A DNA stretch of 64,000 nucleotides from Morella rubra. Its lineage: Eukaryota; Streptophyta; Magnoliopsida; Fagales; Myricaceae. Position numbers and translations under genes: made by a program. Positions 47,097 to 57,928 of this stretch are shown here, in pieces. The number at the start of each line of letters is the position of its first letter. Position 1 is the stretch's first letter. The stretch is taken from NCBI GenBank assembly GCA_003952965.2, contig CM025854.1, positions 26,623,018-26,687,017 on the forward strand. Reading direction: 5' to 3'. The notes beneath the pieces are model-generated. The model was not told the DNA's origin. It did not search any database and saw nothing but the letters and a program-made list of their open reading frames with translations.

Positions 47097-47575
47097 GGGG
47101 GGGGGGGACATCATAGTACGGGCCATATCTATGGGCAAAAATCAATAACCCCCCTCAAGTTCCAAAATATTTGATTACACCCCATATGTTTAAAAAAAAA
47201 TCAATTCCCGCCTTCTGTTTGATTTGGCTGTTAAATTATATGTAAAATTACCAAAATGCCCCTCTAAGAGAAAATTACTAAAAATTGATGTAAAATAAAA
47301 ATTCATTTTAAAAAATATAAAAATATTGAAACTGTATTTCATTAATCTATTTATTTTTAATTTATTTCTTCAATTTTTATTTATTTATTTTAAATTTTCT
47401 TGGAAGGGTATGTCGGTCAATGCACATCACTTTCCGTATGACTTAAGCAGCCAAACCAAACGGAAGGCAAGGATTGATTGTTTTTAAAAAAATATGGGGC
47501 ATAATAAAACATTTTGGAACTTGAGGGAGCTAATTAATTTTTGCTTAAAGATATGGCATACTATGATGTTTCCCC
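47097..47575. mobile_element. MITE of about 480 bp with long terminal inverted repeats
   Basis: The left end (ggggacatcatagta, ccatatctatgggcaaaaat, cccctcaagttccaaaat) is mirrored by the right end (attttggaacttgaggg, ttttgcttaaagatatgg, catactatgatgtttcccc). The inverted repeats extend over about 70 bp. The interior is AT-rich and non-coding. It lies in the last intron of the hydrolase relic. Confidence 0.85.
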
Positions 47576-48631
47576 AAACTTCATACTGTTTCTTTTTGAA
47601 GCTAACAGAAAGGCAATGTGATCAGGAGGGAAATCCAAACCATGTAATAAAACAGCTCCCCTTCCCAACATCCGTATGATGAATAAAATGAAGCATCAAT
47701 AGACAACATACTGCTATATGCTTGATCTATTGTGAAGAATAACTATCACTCCATTAATAAAGGCATCATAAAGGATCCATTTAGCTCCATAAATCTGCAA
47801 AAAGCTTGACAGATGACGTTGGATCTAACTTGCTATGCTTGCAAGTCCAGAATAGCAAAAGAACAACTATTGATCCTTGTAATTTCACAAGGTTCTTTGT
47901 GATTCAGATGGAAAATTTTCACTAGTTTGCCATGCTAACTCTCAATTTCTTATGTGACTAAGAGAGCATTATTCTACCAAACGAAATATATTCGTCGAAG
48001 CCAAGTTAAACGACATGTTCATAATTTGATTTCACACCCCCATCACCACACCCACCACACATGCAGACAGACAGACAGAGAAAATGATGGTAGCAATTAT
48101 GAAGAGCCAAAACAGACTGCAAATGAAAACTAATTACTACTTACATGTATAACAAGGACAGGACAGTCCACCATGCCGATTTTGTCGATATTCTGAAAGT
48201 AAAAATGAAAAGATATCAGTTACCACCAACCAAATGAAACAGGCATGTTTAATAGAATCCTTGTTATGAAAATACCTTAAAGATATCAAACCAGTATGTC
48301 CGTTTGACTGGCTATAATACTCTTAACCCAGACAAAATTGGGCTATGTAGAATCACCCCCCTCAAGTTTGGTATTCTTGAAGCAAGATCAAGAGTGGGAC
48401 CACTACCAACAGACTGACCATATAATATTAATTGTTCATCTTTAACTCCATACTGCTCCTTGAGGCATTTATATGCTGCATCAATGTCAGCATATGTATT
48501 ACATTCAGATGGCTGTTTCAAGAGAAAAGGAGTGGCTGTTATATTATGAGGATTAGAAGGTAACAATGTCCATGAAAGTAATCAAAAAAATAAGGGAGTC
48601 ATTCAAGCACAGAATTGTGCCAATCAGAAAC

Positions 48632-49255
48632 TGTTTTTTTTTTATAAGTAAGAAGTTTTATTAAAGAAAAAAGAGAAAAGTACAAAGAATGTACTGACAG
48701 AAATTACATCATAGAAACAAAGAAACTTAAGAAATCCTGAAAATCAAGAAAAGGGCCCCCCAAACACGCATTAGCCCAAAAAAACAGATTAAGCAACACA
48801 CCACCCTGCTATCGCTCAATAGACAAAGCAGAATCCTCAAAACAACGCCTGTTCCTCTCCCTCCAAAGGCTCCACCAAATGTAAGGAGGAATAATCAACC
48901 AAATAACCTTAGCGAGAAGATCCTTAAACTTTCTCCCCCAACAAAGCAAAACATCTCCCACCTGCTCCGGCATAACCCAATGAAGATTAACCATATAGAA
49001 AACATGCTACCACATACCTCTCGCCACCGGACAATGTAGTAATACATGGTTAATCGACTCTCCATCCCCTTTACATAAGTAGCACCAATCAAGCACATAA
49101 AGACCTCTACTCCTCAAGTTATCAGTAGTCAAAATCCTACATGCGTAGCCTCCCAAACAAAGAAGGAGACTCTTGTAGGGACAATAAGCCCCAAAAACAA
49201 TAAGCGCAATAAAGCTGATATGCAATATCATCTGATACAACAGGCTACAGTATAT
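48632..49255 (-). mobile_element. 5'-truncated LINE in an intron of the hydrolase relic
   Basis: The plus-strand T-run at 48633-48643 is the poly-A tail of a minus-strand LINE. Upstream the minus strand reads the end of LINE ORF2: SLLLCLGGYACRILTTDNL, WCYLCKGDGES with HVLLHCPVARGMW (zf-RVT motif), and WRERNRRCFED. One frameshift separates the two parts, near 49010. I could not see a target-site duplication. Confidence 0.85.
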
Positions 49256-52200
49256 TTTAAAGTTCTAATAATGGTCAGGAGAATTTTTGCAAGTGTTGCC
49301 ATTCCTTGCGTGCAGTTGATTCTGAAATCACAATCTTCAAGCCTTTAAATACTTTCAACTTTGTGTAGTGAATAGTCACAAGTTGGACCGGAAAGAACAG
49401 GAAAATGCAAAGATCATCAGCCTTGAAAATATTCCCTTTGTCTCAGTAATGAGCTAGTAACTCTCCTCTATTTATAAGGGGCAATCTGTAGTTCAACCCA
49501 TGGGAGAGAGGATTTGGGAGGCTTTAGGCTACCTCCCATTGAGTACCCCAATAAAATAAAAAACTAACACATAAAAAGGATCCAAGAAAGAAAGGAACAA
49601 ACTGGTTTTGACAGACTATTTATTGAGACATTACCCATTGATCCCAAGAACTCAAAACAAGACATATCTGGTCACCATACTTTAAAATGTGCAAGCACTG
49701 GGCATACAACAATTTATAAGTAAATTTCAAGGTCATCGTCTTCGATGCCATTAGAGCTCAGTTGAAGAGGCAAAAGAGATGGGAGTGGTCACATAGGTCA
49801 TATAGATCATACTGTACTTAATCCGATGCTATATATACTTGTTGCACAAACTGTTGCATATGCTTGTCATTCACTACATACAAAAATACTTATCCACATT
49901 ACTTATAAAAAAAAAATACTTATTCCACATTACACATTGCTACATGCCTAGGAATCTTAGTGGTAGGGCTCAGTAGGTAAAAGATGATAGTCACATACTT
50001 GTTGACATTCTGCCTCCTTGAATGTTGACTCATAATGTCAGTTTATTGTAAAGAAGGGCATGACAGTATGTGAATGAAGTCCAGAAATACCAAAAGGAAA
50101 AAGGATACCATTATTCTTTTCTATGAGATTTTATTTCAACAAAATATAAGAATATTTAAGTACTCTATTAACTGACACCTAGATGGATATAGAAAATTAG
50201 TACAAGTCAACATAAGTAGTAAATTTTTTCTTCTCATTACGAAAAGCTGGGAATAGAGAAGCTAGGCATTGAACCTTTCCAGTTGATTGTCCATAGCCAG
50301 AGTAATCATACCTGCAGAAGCCACCGTGTAAGCAAGGTTAACTAAAATAAACCAAATGACTATATTATTATCAAAGCTCAAGAAAGAATAGTATATTAAA
50401 AAGGCATGCACTTCTGTTTTACTTTCAGCAGTTTTTAATTGATAAAAAGTATCCTTTAACTGTATCTTCATATTTATCCAGCTCCAATAATTGGATCAAA
50501 TTCCTTATCCATATCACCAGAAGAAATCCAAGATACATGCATTGCAAATGTGATATCAGACCAGACACTCATCAAACCAGACAAAGCAGTGACACAGGCA
50601 GCAAGAGGCTCATGAAAGAGCAGAATTAAAGATCAGAATCCTTCAAATATAGTTGAACCATGATATGGGGCCAATTGGCAACTCCTCCATAGGATATTAG
50701 CCACTATTAAGTCTTATTAATGTTTTTTTTTTTTTAATGAATAGTCTGAAGGGAAAAATCTCATTAATGTTATTTAGCATAAGTATCTGGTTCAGTTTTA
50801 TTCTATTATTGAAATTTAGGAGGCAGAGACATTCTGTCAAAATTTCAAGATATGTGCTGCAAGTCTGGATCATCAGTTATAGATTTCTAGAGGTTTTTAT
50901 ATTTTCAGTTAAATCCTCTAACAATCTGCAGCAATTATCCTCTTGAAGTTTGTATGAGATCCCATTCTTCTCTGATATGGGATGCTGGGAAAACACATGC
51001 GTGGTTACTGGGAAAACTGTGTGGATGCCAAGATCTATCCTCTGATTCCTCTTATTCTTCGTTTCCTCCTAATATTCTCGGATTACCATTTAGAGCCCAA
51101 AAAAGCAACCCAGAAACTGTGTTTCCCCTCTGTTTCAGCTACAACCAAAGCCCTTCCCTAACCCTAATTGGAAGTCGAAACTTAAAATATTCTTCCCATG
51201 TTTTCCAGTGACCTATTTCCTAGCTTAATTGTTCACAGCCCAGGCAAAACCACCCTAAACTTATATTTTCCTTCTGTTTTATCTCCCAGACATATCCTTC
51301 CTTTAGACCATTAGAAATCATATGTTCCCAGATATCTGCAGAGATTCCTCAAAAAAAAAAAAAAAAAAAAAAAACCTTAACCTTCATATATCAGCTGTCC
51401 TCAATAGTTTGGCATCGGAGCTTTTGTCTTCTGTGAAGCAGTTTGATGTTCAGCACAAGTGCACTCATGGAAGAACGGATATTCCATGCTTGCTTTTATT
51501 TAAGAGAACAAGTCATCATATCCCAGACCTTCAATTCCATTAAGAAAAGAAAAGAACACCCATAAGGTGAGATCTATTGCATAAGTAGCATCTGTCTAAC
51601 CACATACACGAAAACAAATTTCCAAATATAATATTGTTGCTTTCCTTTGATATTGTCTTGAAAGCATGTTGTAAAACACTTTTTTTTTTTTCTTGAGTTT
51701 AGTTTCTCTCTCTGCCCCCAAGCTAGTACCGCAAATGGCTAAATAGCCATGGTAGATGAGAGCTCAAAAGCTTATGGGCCAGGAATTTCATAATTGTCCT
51801 CCTATAGAATAATGAAAATATCCCAAAAAAAAAGGAAAGGAAATTATACGGCCAAACCAACGGAGCGTGTTTAGTCAATTAATAGGGCTAAATACATGTG
51901 TGCAACGTCTCTAATTATTTTGTGACGTGTAGTCCAATATTCCTACAGATAAAAGAAATTTTGGATAGTGACACGCCACTGGCAGAGAATGGATGATAAA
52001 TGCTAATTGTAATTATTTTGTGATATGTAGTCCAATATTCCTACAGATAAAAGAAATTTAGGATAGCGACACGCCACTGGCAGAGAATGGATGGTAAATG
52101 CTAATTGTTGTGATGCTAAAAAGTAACCATAAAAGAGTTTCAGGACATTTACAGCAACAAATCAAACTTCAGGTTCTCTCGAATTAATGTACATCTAAAA

Positions 52201-52572
52201 GCAAACTATACAACTAAACTAGAATACAACATTGGATTCCAGGGTAAAACATATACAAACTTAAAAGGATGAGCTTCATAAAAAACAAAGCAGCTTTTTA
52301 AGCAAAGAGAACTATCACCTATTCCCCACACAAAATTACATATGATTGGATTGGATTGGCTAGACCAACAGGTAGTACAGGGAACATACAATCAATTCCC
52401 AGGAATTTTTGGGACAATTCAGCACTACCTGCGACTACCACTTCTGTGGAAACAAGAACTACATCTCCTTCTTACACGTATAACTAGTCTCTAAAGCCTG
52501 CTATAAATGCATATCAGGCTAAATGAATGCTAAACAGTGATTTTAGTATCTTTGGAAGTAGCAGAGACTATT
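49256..52572. other. Non-coding stretch with small repeats
   Basis: Apart from the 37-bp hydrolase exon at 50275-50311, I see no gene here. It contains a 98-bp tandem repeat (51912-52108) and an A-run of about 23 bases at 51352-51374. Open frames at 50737-50946 and 50954-51211 have no recognisable domain. The missing N-terminal hydrolase exon was sought and not found. Confidence 0.5.
51912..52108. repeat. 98-bp direct repeat, two copies
   Basis: taattattttgtga... at 51912-52009 recurs at 52010-52108, with a few substitutions (such as gacgtgtag against gatatgtag). Confidence 0.85.
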
Positions 52573-52696
52573 TTACTTTTGATGCTGGTCAAGAAACTGT
52601 GCACAAGGATACTCCGACAGGAATGTTGGAACTTCGGTATCTGAAGGATCAATTGCAGGAATTGCAATGTCTATGTCTTCAGTGGAGAATGGAAAT
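52573..52696 (-). pseudogene. Orphan terminal exon of an unrecognised gene
   Basis: On the minus strand an acceptor (tttcag, 52697) is followed by 40 codons (FPFSTEDIDIAIPAIDP, then EVPTFLSEYPCAQFLDQHQK) and a TAA. The acidic, proline-containing composition and clean splice site suggest a true C-terminal exon. It does not belong to the ABHD17 family. No upstream exon is recognisable up to 53640, so it is probably a captured or stranded fragment. Confidence 0.45.
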
Positions 52697-53636
52697 CTGA
52701 AATGAAAGAAAAACAAAGACAAAAAATTAAGGAATACAATCAAAACCATGAAAATTAAGGCATACAATCAAAACCATGAAAATTTCTAAACACCATCTTT
52801 ACGGAAACTACAGAAACTCTCTAAACACCATCTTTAGTAAAGATTCTTTACGAAGAAATTAGGCTTTCTCTCTTATGATATTACATGCGAGTCCCTAATC
52901 TCATTAAGAGATTCAACAAGCAGAGCAATTTGATGTAATTAGTGGTATTATGACATGTTGTCTTACAAAAATCTAGATTAGATTCTACCAATGGCCTCCC
53001 ACAATAAAGTGAAACAAAATGCAGATTAGATTAAAAGCGAACCCAGCAATGTTATAAAAAACGAAAACTAAAGCAATCAACTGACAAACTAATACCTGTG
53101 CGAGGGAAGATCTAGAGAGACAGTCGAAAAAACTATTAGCCTAAAAACAATGGTCCAATCGAAAAGAGTGCCTATAAAAAAAAAATAAACATGAAAACTA
53201 GTTACTAATCCATTGCAGCAGATATTTCTTTATTATATTCCTTAAAAATACATTATCCCTCCAACATAGGACATGCTCAAAAAATTTGATGATTAATAAA
53301 GTGACAGTAAAAACTCCATCATTATTACAACAGGGAGAGAAAATGTAGTTAAAACCGGGCGATGTTTTTCTTCAGCAAATTGATAGATATATGGGCGATG
53401 GTGTGGAGCACGTGGACCTACAATTGGAGTCTAATGTTTAATATTTTAAGTCAAAATTAATTTAAAACAAAAAGACGTTTAGCTTCTCTTTGCGTAACCT
53501 CTAACCTCCAAACACAAACACAGAAAATAACATTCAAACTAAAACTACTCTACCGAATAATCTTTGAAACTTATCCATAGACTTTTGCATCTTAAAATTT
53601 CACAGAACCATGGCAAAAACTAAAATATTGCAAAAG
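52697..53636. other. AT-rich spacer
   Basis: No gene seen. At about 53097 the minus strand has tcgcacag|gtattag, resembling the exon-donor junction at 53646 (tcgcacag|gtattaag), so a piece of the inverted-repeat family leader is present twice. Confidence 0.4.
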
Positions 53637-53876
53637 AACTTAATACCTGTGCGAGAGAGAGAGAGAGCGAGAGGGGCGATAGAGAGAGAGAGAGAGGGAG
53701 TGTGAAGCAGAGAGGAAGAAATTTGAAACGGATCGGTTTTTTCAAAAACGGGTCGGTAAACATAATATGGGTCGGTTTTGTGGGTCGGTTTCATTAAATG
53801 AGGTGGCATCGTTTCAGCCATTAGATTGCTATCTTCTAATCTAGGCCGTCCACTCACACAATAACAATTCGCACAA
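53637..53876 (-). repeat. Third copy of the inverted-repeat arm, at the kinase breakpoint
   Basis: This block matches the right arm at 57240-57450 (gagagag tract, gaagcagagag, acgggtcggta, atgggtcgg, cagcc, ctatctt, cacaataac, gcacaa). It ends exactly where kinase homology starts (tttgaacgactt, 53877). On the minus strand the GA-rich part ends tcgcacag|gtattaag, like a 5' untranslated exon and donor. Confidence 0.75.
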
Positions 53877-55827
53877 TTTGAACGACTTGGTTAACTTCTT
53901 AACCTTTGCGCAAGTATACCGCCTTGGTGCTATTGATCCATAGCTCTTTAAGATTTCATCTGCGTGAAAATCATCAAGATTTGCATCTATTCTCCTCCGA
54001 ACCTGCGAATTATTTGACCGGCGTCTTCTTCTCCTCAAGCAGCGTTTAATCCAACAAGCGACAATTACTACAATCACGATCGCAAGAGCTGCCAAGACTG
54101 CAAGCAAGGAATCTTTCAAGTCAATTAATAGTTCATTAGGGGGCACAGAAAGAAAATGGATAGCTCTTGATTGCACTTTAGAGGAAGGATTAAGAAAGAA
54201 ATTAGAATAACTTTTTATACGATATTCGTTATCCTACCAGCCAATATAATTAGACCCACCAGCGGGTTCTCATGTTCTGCAACAAGAAGAGAAAGTTAGA
54301 GCACGTTTGGTATACAAAAATTCTCAGGATTTTTTTGAATTCTCAGAATACAAAATATTCTACAACAAACATCATTCTTAACACTACATAAAAATAACTA
54401 AAACACGCATACCAATAAACGTTAACATCACCTAAAAATTCTCAAAACACAAAAAATTCTCAAAAAATTCCCTAACCAAACACCCTCTTAGATTGTTGGT
54501 ATGGAAAGCTGGGAAAGGCCGGAAAGGGAATATTACAAATGAGAAGTATGGAAACAAAATGAAAAACGTGTACCAAGAAAAAAAAAAATGAAAACCGTGA
54601 AAGATCCTCATTGCCACCCGCATTATAGAATACAAAAGCATACGATTACGGCCCATACCTCGTGAATCTTGGAGTTGGGACGCGGCATGAGAGGCACCTG
54701 AGACAAAAAGAAAAATGAAAATCCGGAAAAGAGAAAAAAGAAAGAAGAATAAATATTTCTTCTTTTTTTTTTTATGGTGATGAGAATTTTCACATCAATT
54801 TTTTTTTTAAAAAAAGAATATCCAAACATAATATTGCCCTATGAGCAGAATACAGAAATATCTATATATGCTTTTCTAATTTTGAACAAGGAAGATATCT
54901 ATCAATCAGAGCTCCCCCTTTTTCCGGCTTTTGCTTTACCCTTTTTTTTTTTTTTTCTATAGATTAGGGGTTTTGAGCAGAAGAGAACGTTATTTTCTTG
55001 CTAATAATTTATTGTGTTAGCTAATTGGGTCAAATTTTGTAAGCCCCTGAAAATTTCTAGGACTTATACATGCTGGATGGTTTACAATGGGCAAAAATTA
55101 CTTTTCATCTCCCGACTAAGCAAAATTCACCTACACCTTCTCATAGAATTTAATAGCAAAAAATATGCGATAACATATTTCAACTATAATATTGCTAAAG
55201 GGTAAATATTAATGAATTCTAATAGCTCTAAATATGATAGATCTAATAGTTTGAGCCGCAAATTAACATTGGCCATAATTACTGAGCAAAAAAATATGAT
55301 CTGTCCCTAATTTATAATACTTATTTAATCAACTTTATGCACTTTCTTCTTTTGCAGAGGTCAAAAGGACATTCCAAATCTGATCTTCTCAACCCTTTGA
55401 TCAGTGAAAATTAAATAGCCACACGAGACATCTACACCTGTAATTAGTACACAACCCAATTGCTTTTTTTTAAGGATAAGTAACCCAATTGCATTTTTCA
55501 TACTGCTGCGAATAGTGACTTCACCATTATCCAGCAACCTGAAAAAAATGACCAGAAAATAAATAAATAACTTTGCAACCCTGGAACAGCTACAAGTACT
55601 GCTTGCCGATCCGCCAACTGTCGTGATGGCACCATGAACTTCCGCGGTGGCACAGAAAACCGTCATGGCGGATGTGGAGTTCGGACGTTGACGCATTCAT
55701 ACAGGTTGTTGCAGCTTATATACTGTTGGTTGTTATCAGACTCAGCACAGAAAGAGTTTGGTATAGAGATCAAGACGAGACATGCGAACATGAAAAAACA
55801 AGGAAATGATTGTATGCTTGGAATCAT
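53877..55827 (-). pseudogene. LRK10L-type kinase copy 2, truncated
   Basis: Exon 1 (ATG 55827) reads [20 protein letters not shown] (signal peptide), then QQYISCNNLYEC, but stops at TGA 55663-55665. The membrane exon starts at 54097, reads [33 protein letters not shown] and KKLTKSF, and then is cut at 53877, before the glycine loop. The whole kinase domain is lost and is replaced by the inverted-repeat arm at 53637-53876. It keeps the full-length T-run that is one base shorter in copy 1, so it shows the ancestral start codon. Confidence 0.88.
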
Positions 55828-55997
55828 ACTAAAAGATTGGAATGATATCCAAGAAACTAAGGGGAGACATCATGACTACGCGTATAAGCACGCGCGACGG
55901 AGAGAAAAAGAGAGCAACTCCGAAATTGAGTGAAGCATTAAGAAAGAGAAATTCAGAATCATAATAGACCGTTTAAGCCATATGTATGTATTCATTG

Positions 55998-57450
55998 TAT
56001 TGTGCAAAGGGCTATTATATGAGTGTGTGCGAGTGGAAGGCTGAGATTAAAAGATAGACATCTGACGGCTGAAAAAGGTTACATCATGTAATGAAAACTC
56101 AAGTTAGATCCGACCCATTTTTTCCATTACCGAACCGTTTTTAAAGACCCAACCCGGTTTCACTTTCTCCATTCCCTCTTTCTACTTCGACGTTGTCTCT
56201 CTCTCTCGCTCGCACAGACCTCTCTCTCTCTGTCGCACAGACAGAATCGTAAGTAAGTGGACAGACTCCATGACTCCATCTTCTTAAGAGTTCGACTAGC
56301 TCCCTTCTCAGCTGGCCCTTTTGCACATTGCAAAAGCTCCCTATAATTTTGGGAATCAAACAGTATATGCGGGAGAAAGTTCTCACCACAAACCAAAAAA
56401 GGAACAGTTTTCGAACTATTCACACCAGTTTAAGCTCTTTATTATCAAATTGTATTGAGATAAATAAAAAATTCCATTGCTGACCACATATAGCATCGCC
56501 ACAATGCAAATATGCAAATGATGAGATCATATGGGACAACTCTTTTACTAGGCACAATAGTTTGCAATGAAAAACAAGTTAGTAGCTAGTCATGAGTCAC
56601 AATTTGGGATTATAACACCTGGTGTATGTGAGGGATAAGAATGAGGGTTGGATTGAAGGGTTGGAAGAGTTCTTTCTTCTTCTTTGTTTCCAGACTGGGT
56701 GATGAAGTCCCTCAACCAATACCACAAGAATACATGGCAGGAGTTGTAGAAATAGAAATATGTACGCCTATTGATCGAGTTCCTGTTTCATCGAAATCGC
56801 ATCTTATTCATATCTTGTGCTTCACAAACAGGATTGCTAGCTCTCATTCTAGTTCGGCTTTTTTAAATGCCTCAAGAGATGCAGAAATGGTTGCACAATC
56901 ACTAGAGTCACTCTTTAACACCCAAAAGGGGTAAAATTTTAAATAAAATATTGAAATTTGGAGAAATAGAAAGAGAGAAGCAAAAGAGAGAATACAAACA
57001 TTAAGGTCGCTCTAAGTCCACTGTCCCAAGAAGTCCTGGCTGCTTCATCTTAATTAGAATGGGATAATTAGAAGCGTACGCGAAGGACATTTATTGCAGG
57101 AAAAGTTTTTTGATCCATCGCATAACATCAAAAACAATTAGCAACCTCAAAACAAGCACAAATTTTTGAAGCAAACGTCAAGACGATGAAGTGTGAAGTG
57201 CTATTTAGAATTTCTACCCAATGGATCATTAGGATGACACAGATCTGTGCGATAGAGAGAGAGAGAGAGCGTCGAAGCAGAGAGACAGAATGGAGAAAGC
57301 GAAAACGGGTTGGGTCTTTAAAAAAGGTTCGGTAAGGGTAAAATGGGTCGGATCTAACTTAGGTCATGTGATCTTTTTTCAGCCGTCGATGTCTATCTTT
57401 TAATCTCAGCCCTCTACCCACGCACACTCATACTAGCACCTTGCACAATA
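55998..57450. mobile_element. Inverted-repeat element, arms about 210-220 bp
   Basis: Left arm 55998-56219 and right arm 57240-57450 are long imperfect inverted repeats. Both start tattgtgcaa at the outer edge and share ggctgagattaaaagatag, gttagatccgaccc, taaagacccaaccc, tttctccattc and a CT/GA tract ending cgcacag at the inner edge. The interior (about 1.0 kb) contains unrecognised exon-like text. Long subterminal repeats fit a non-autonomous Mutator-like element, perhaps one carrying a gene piece, but no 9-bp duplication is visible. An inverted duplication of a promoter is the alternative. Confidence 0.6.
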
Positions 57451-57700
57451 ACCGAACCCGAAGTTCCTGAAAAAGCTGCTAGGCAGAGATTGAGTGGCTT
57501 CCAACGTCTCTTCGTCTGGGTGTTTGTTTGTCTTCTTTGCTTGACGAGTGTAGGCCATGAAAAAGTTATTCAGTCTTTATCTTTCTTATTTTTATAAATT
57601 ATTTGTCAGTCTTTTGTCGGTGCTTTCGACCGACCTTGGAAATTAAGCCGTGAAATAAAAGCCATTGACTTCAAAAGTCGCCAAAGTCGCCTGTGTGTTT
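57451..57700. repeat. Copy of the kinase 5' flank
   Basis: gagattgagtggcttccaacgtctc... matches 45605-45815 and 59560-59755, the promoter block of the kinase copies. It breaks at gtgtgtttc|tagaaggac (about 57700), where ectodomain-relic sequence starts. Confidence 0.75.
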
Positions 57701-57711
57701 CTAGAAGGACA

Positions 57712-57925
57712 AGTGTTGTCGTACCAATCTAATCTGCAATTCTCAGGATATGTTTTCATGGTTCATCAATAAAACCCGAAATCTCTATGTCATGACATGT
57801 AGGACAGGGATCTCCCCAGAAAGGGTCCAAAACATCAGCCACGCTGGAATGGATGCAGGTGGTGCATGTAACGCTCATCAACTACAAACATAAGTACCGG
57901 AAGAACAAGGACGACAGTGAAGCAA
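57712..57925 (-). pseudogene. LRK10L ectodomain relic 3
   Basis: The minus strand reads DPFWGDPCPTCHDIEISGF, IDEP, a stop, and ILRIA, homologous to relics 1 and 2. It keeps the PFWG block better than the others. It is cut at 57925-57930 by the start of LINE sequence. Confidence 0.75.
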
Positions 57926-57928
57926 AGG

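Larger units (their letters stand above)
46583..50311 (-). pseudogene. ABHD17-type alpha/beta-hydrolase, 5'-truncated and with a stop
   Basis: Minus-strand exons are 50311-50275 (YDYSGYGQSTGK), 48512-48276, 48192-48145 (IDKIGMVDCPVLVIH) and 47008-46583. The nucleophile motif GQSVGSG, the Asp in GTADEVVDWSHG and the His in SGGGHCNLELYP form the serine-hydrolase triad. The tail RVDRFRRRKGLVW is typical of the plant ABHD17 group; animal ABHD17 proteins remove palmitate from membrane proteins. Two faults: exon 48512-48276 carries an in-frame TAG at 48312-48314, where the family reads Tyr-Pro-Val-Lys, and the N-terminal exon with the membrane-targeting Cys cluster is not found up to 53876. A MITE and a LINE sit in its introns. 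It is very probably a pseudogene. Confidence 0.85.

Noticed and set aside
46149-53876. Complete large transposon carrying the hydrolase exons
   Set aside because: Only the right terminus resembles the inverted-repeat family; no matching left terminus or target-site duplication was found, so it is kept as a hypothesis only.
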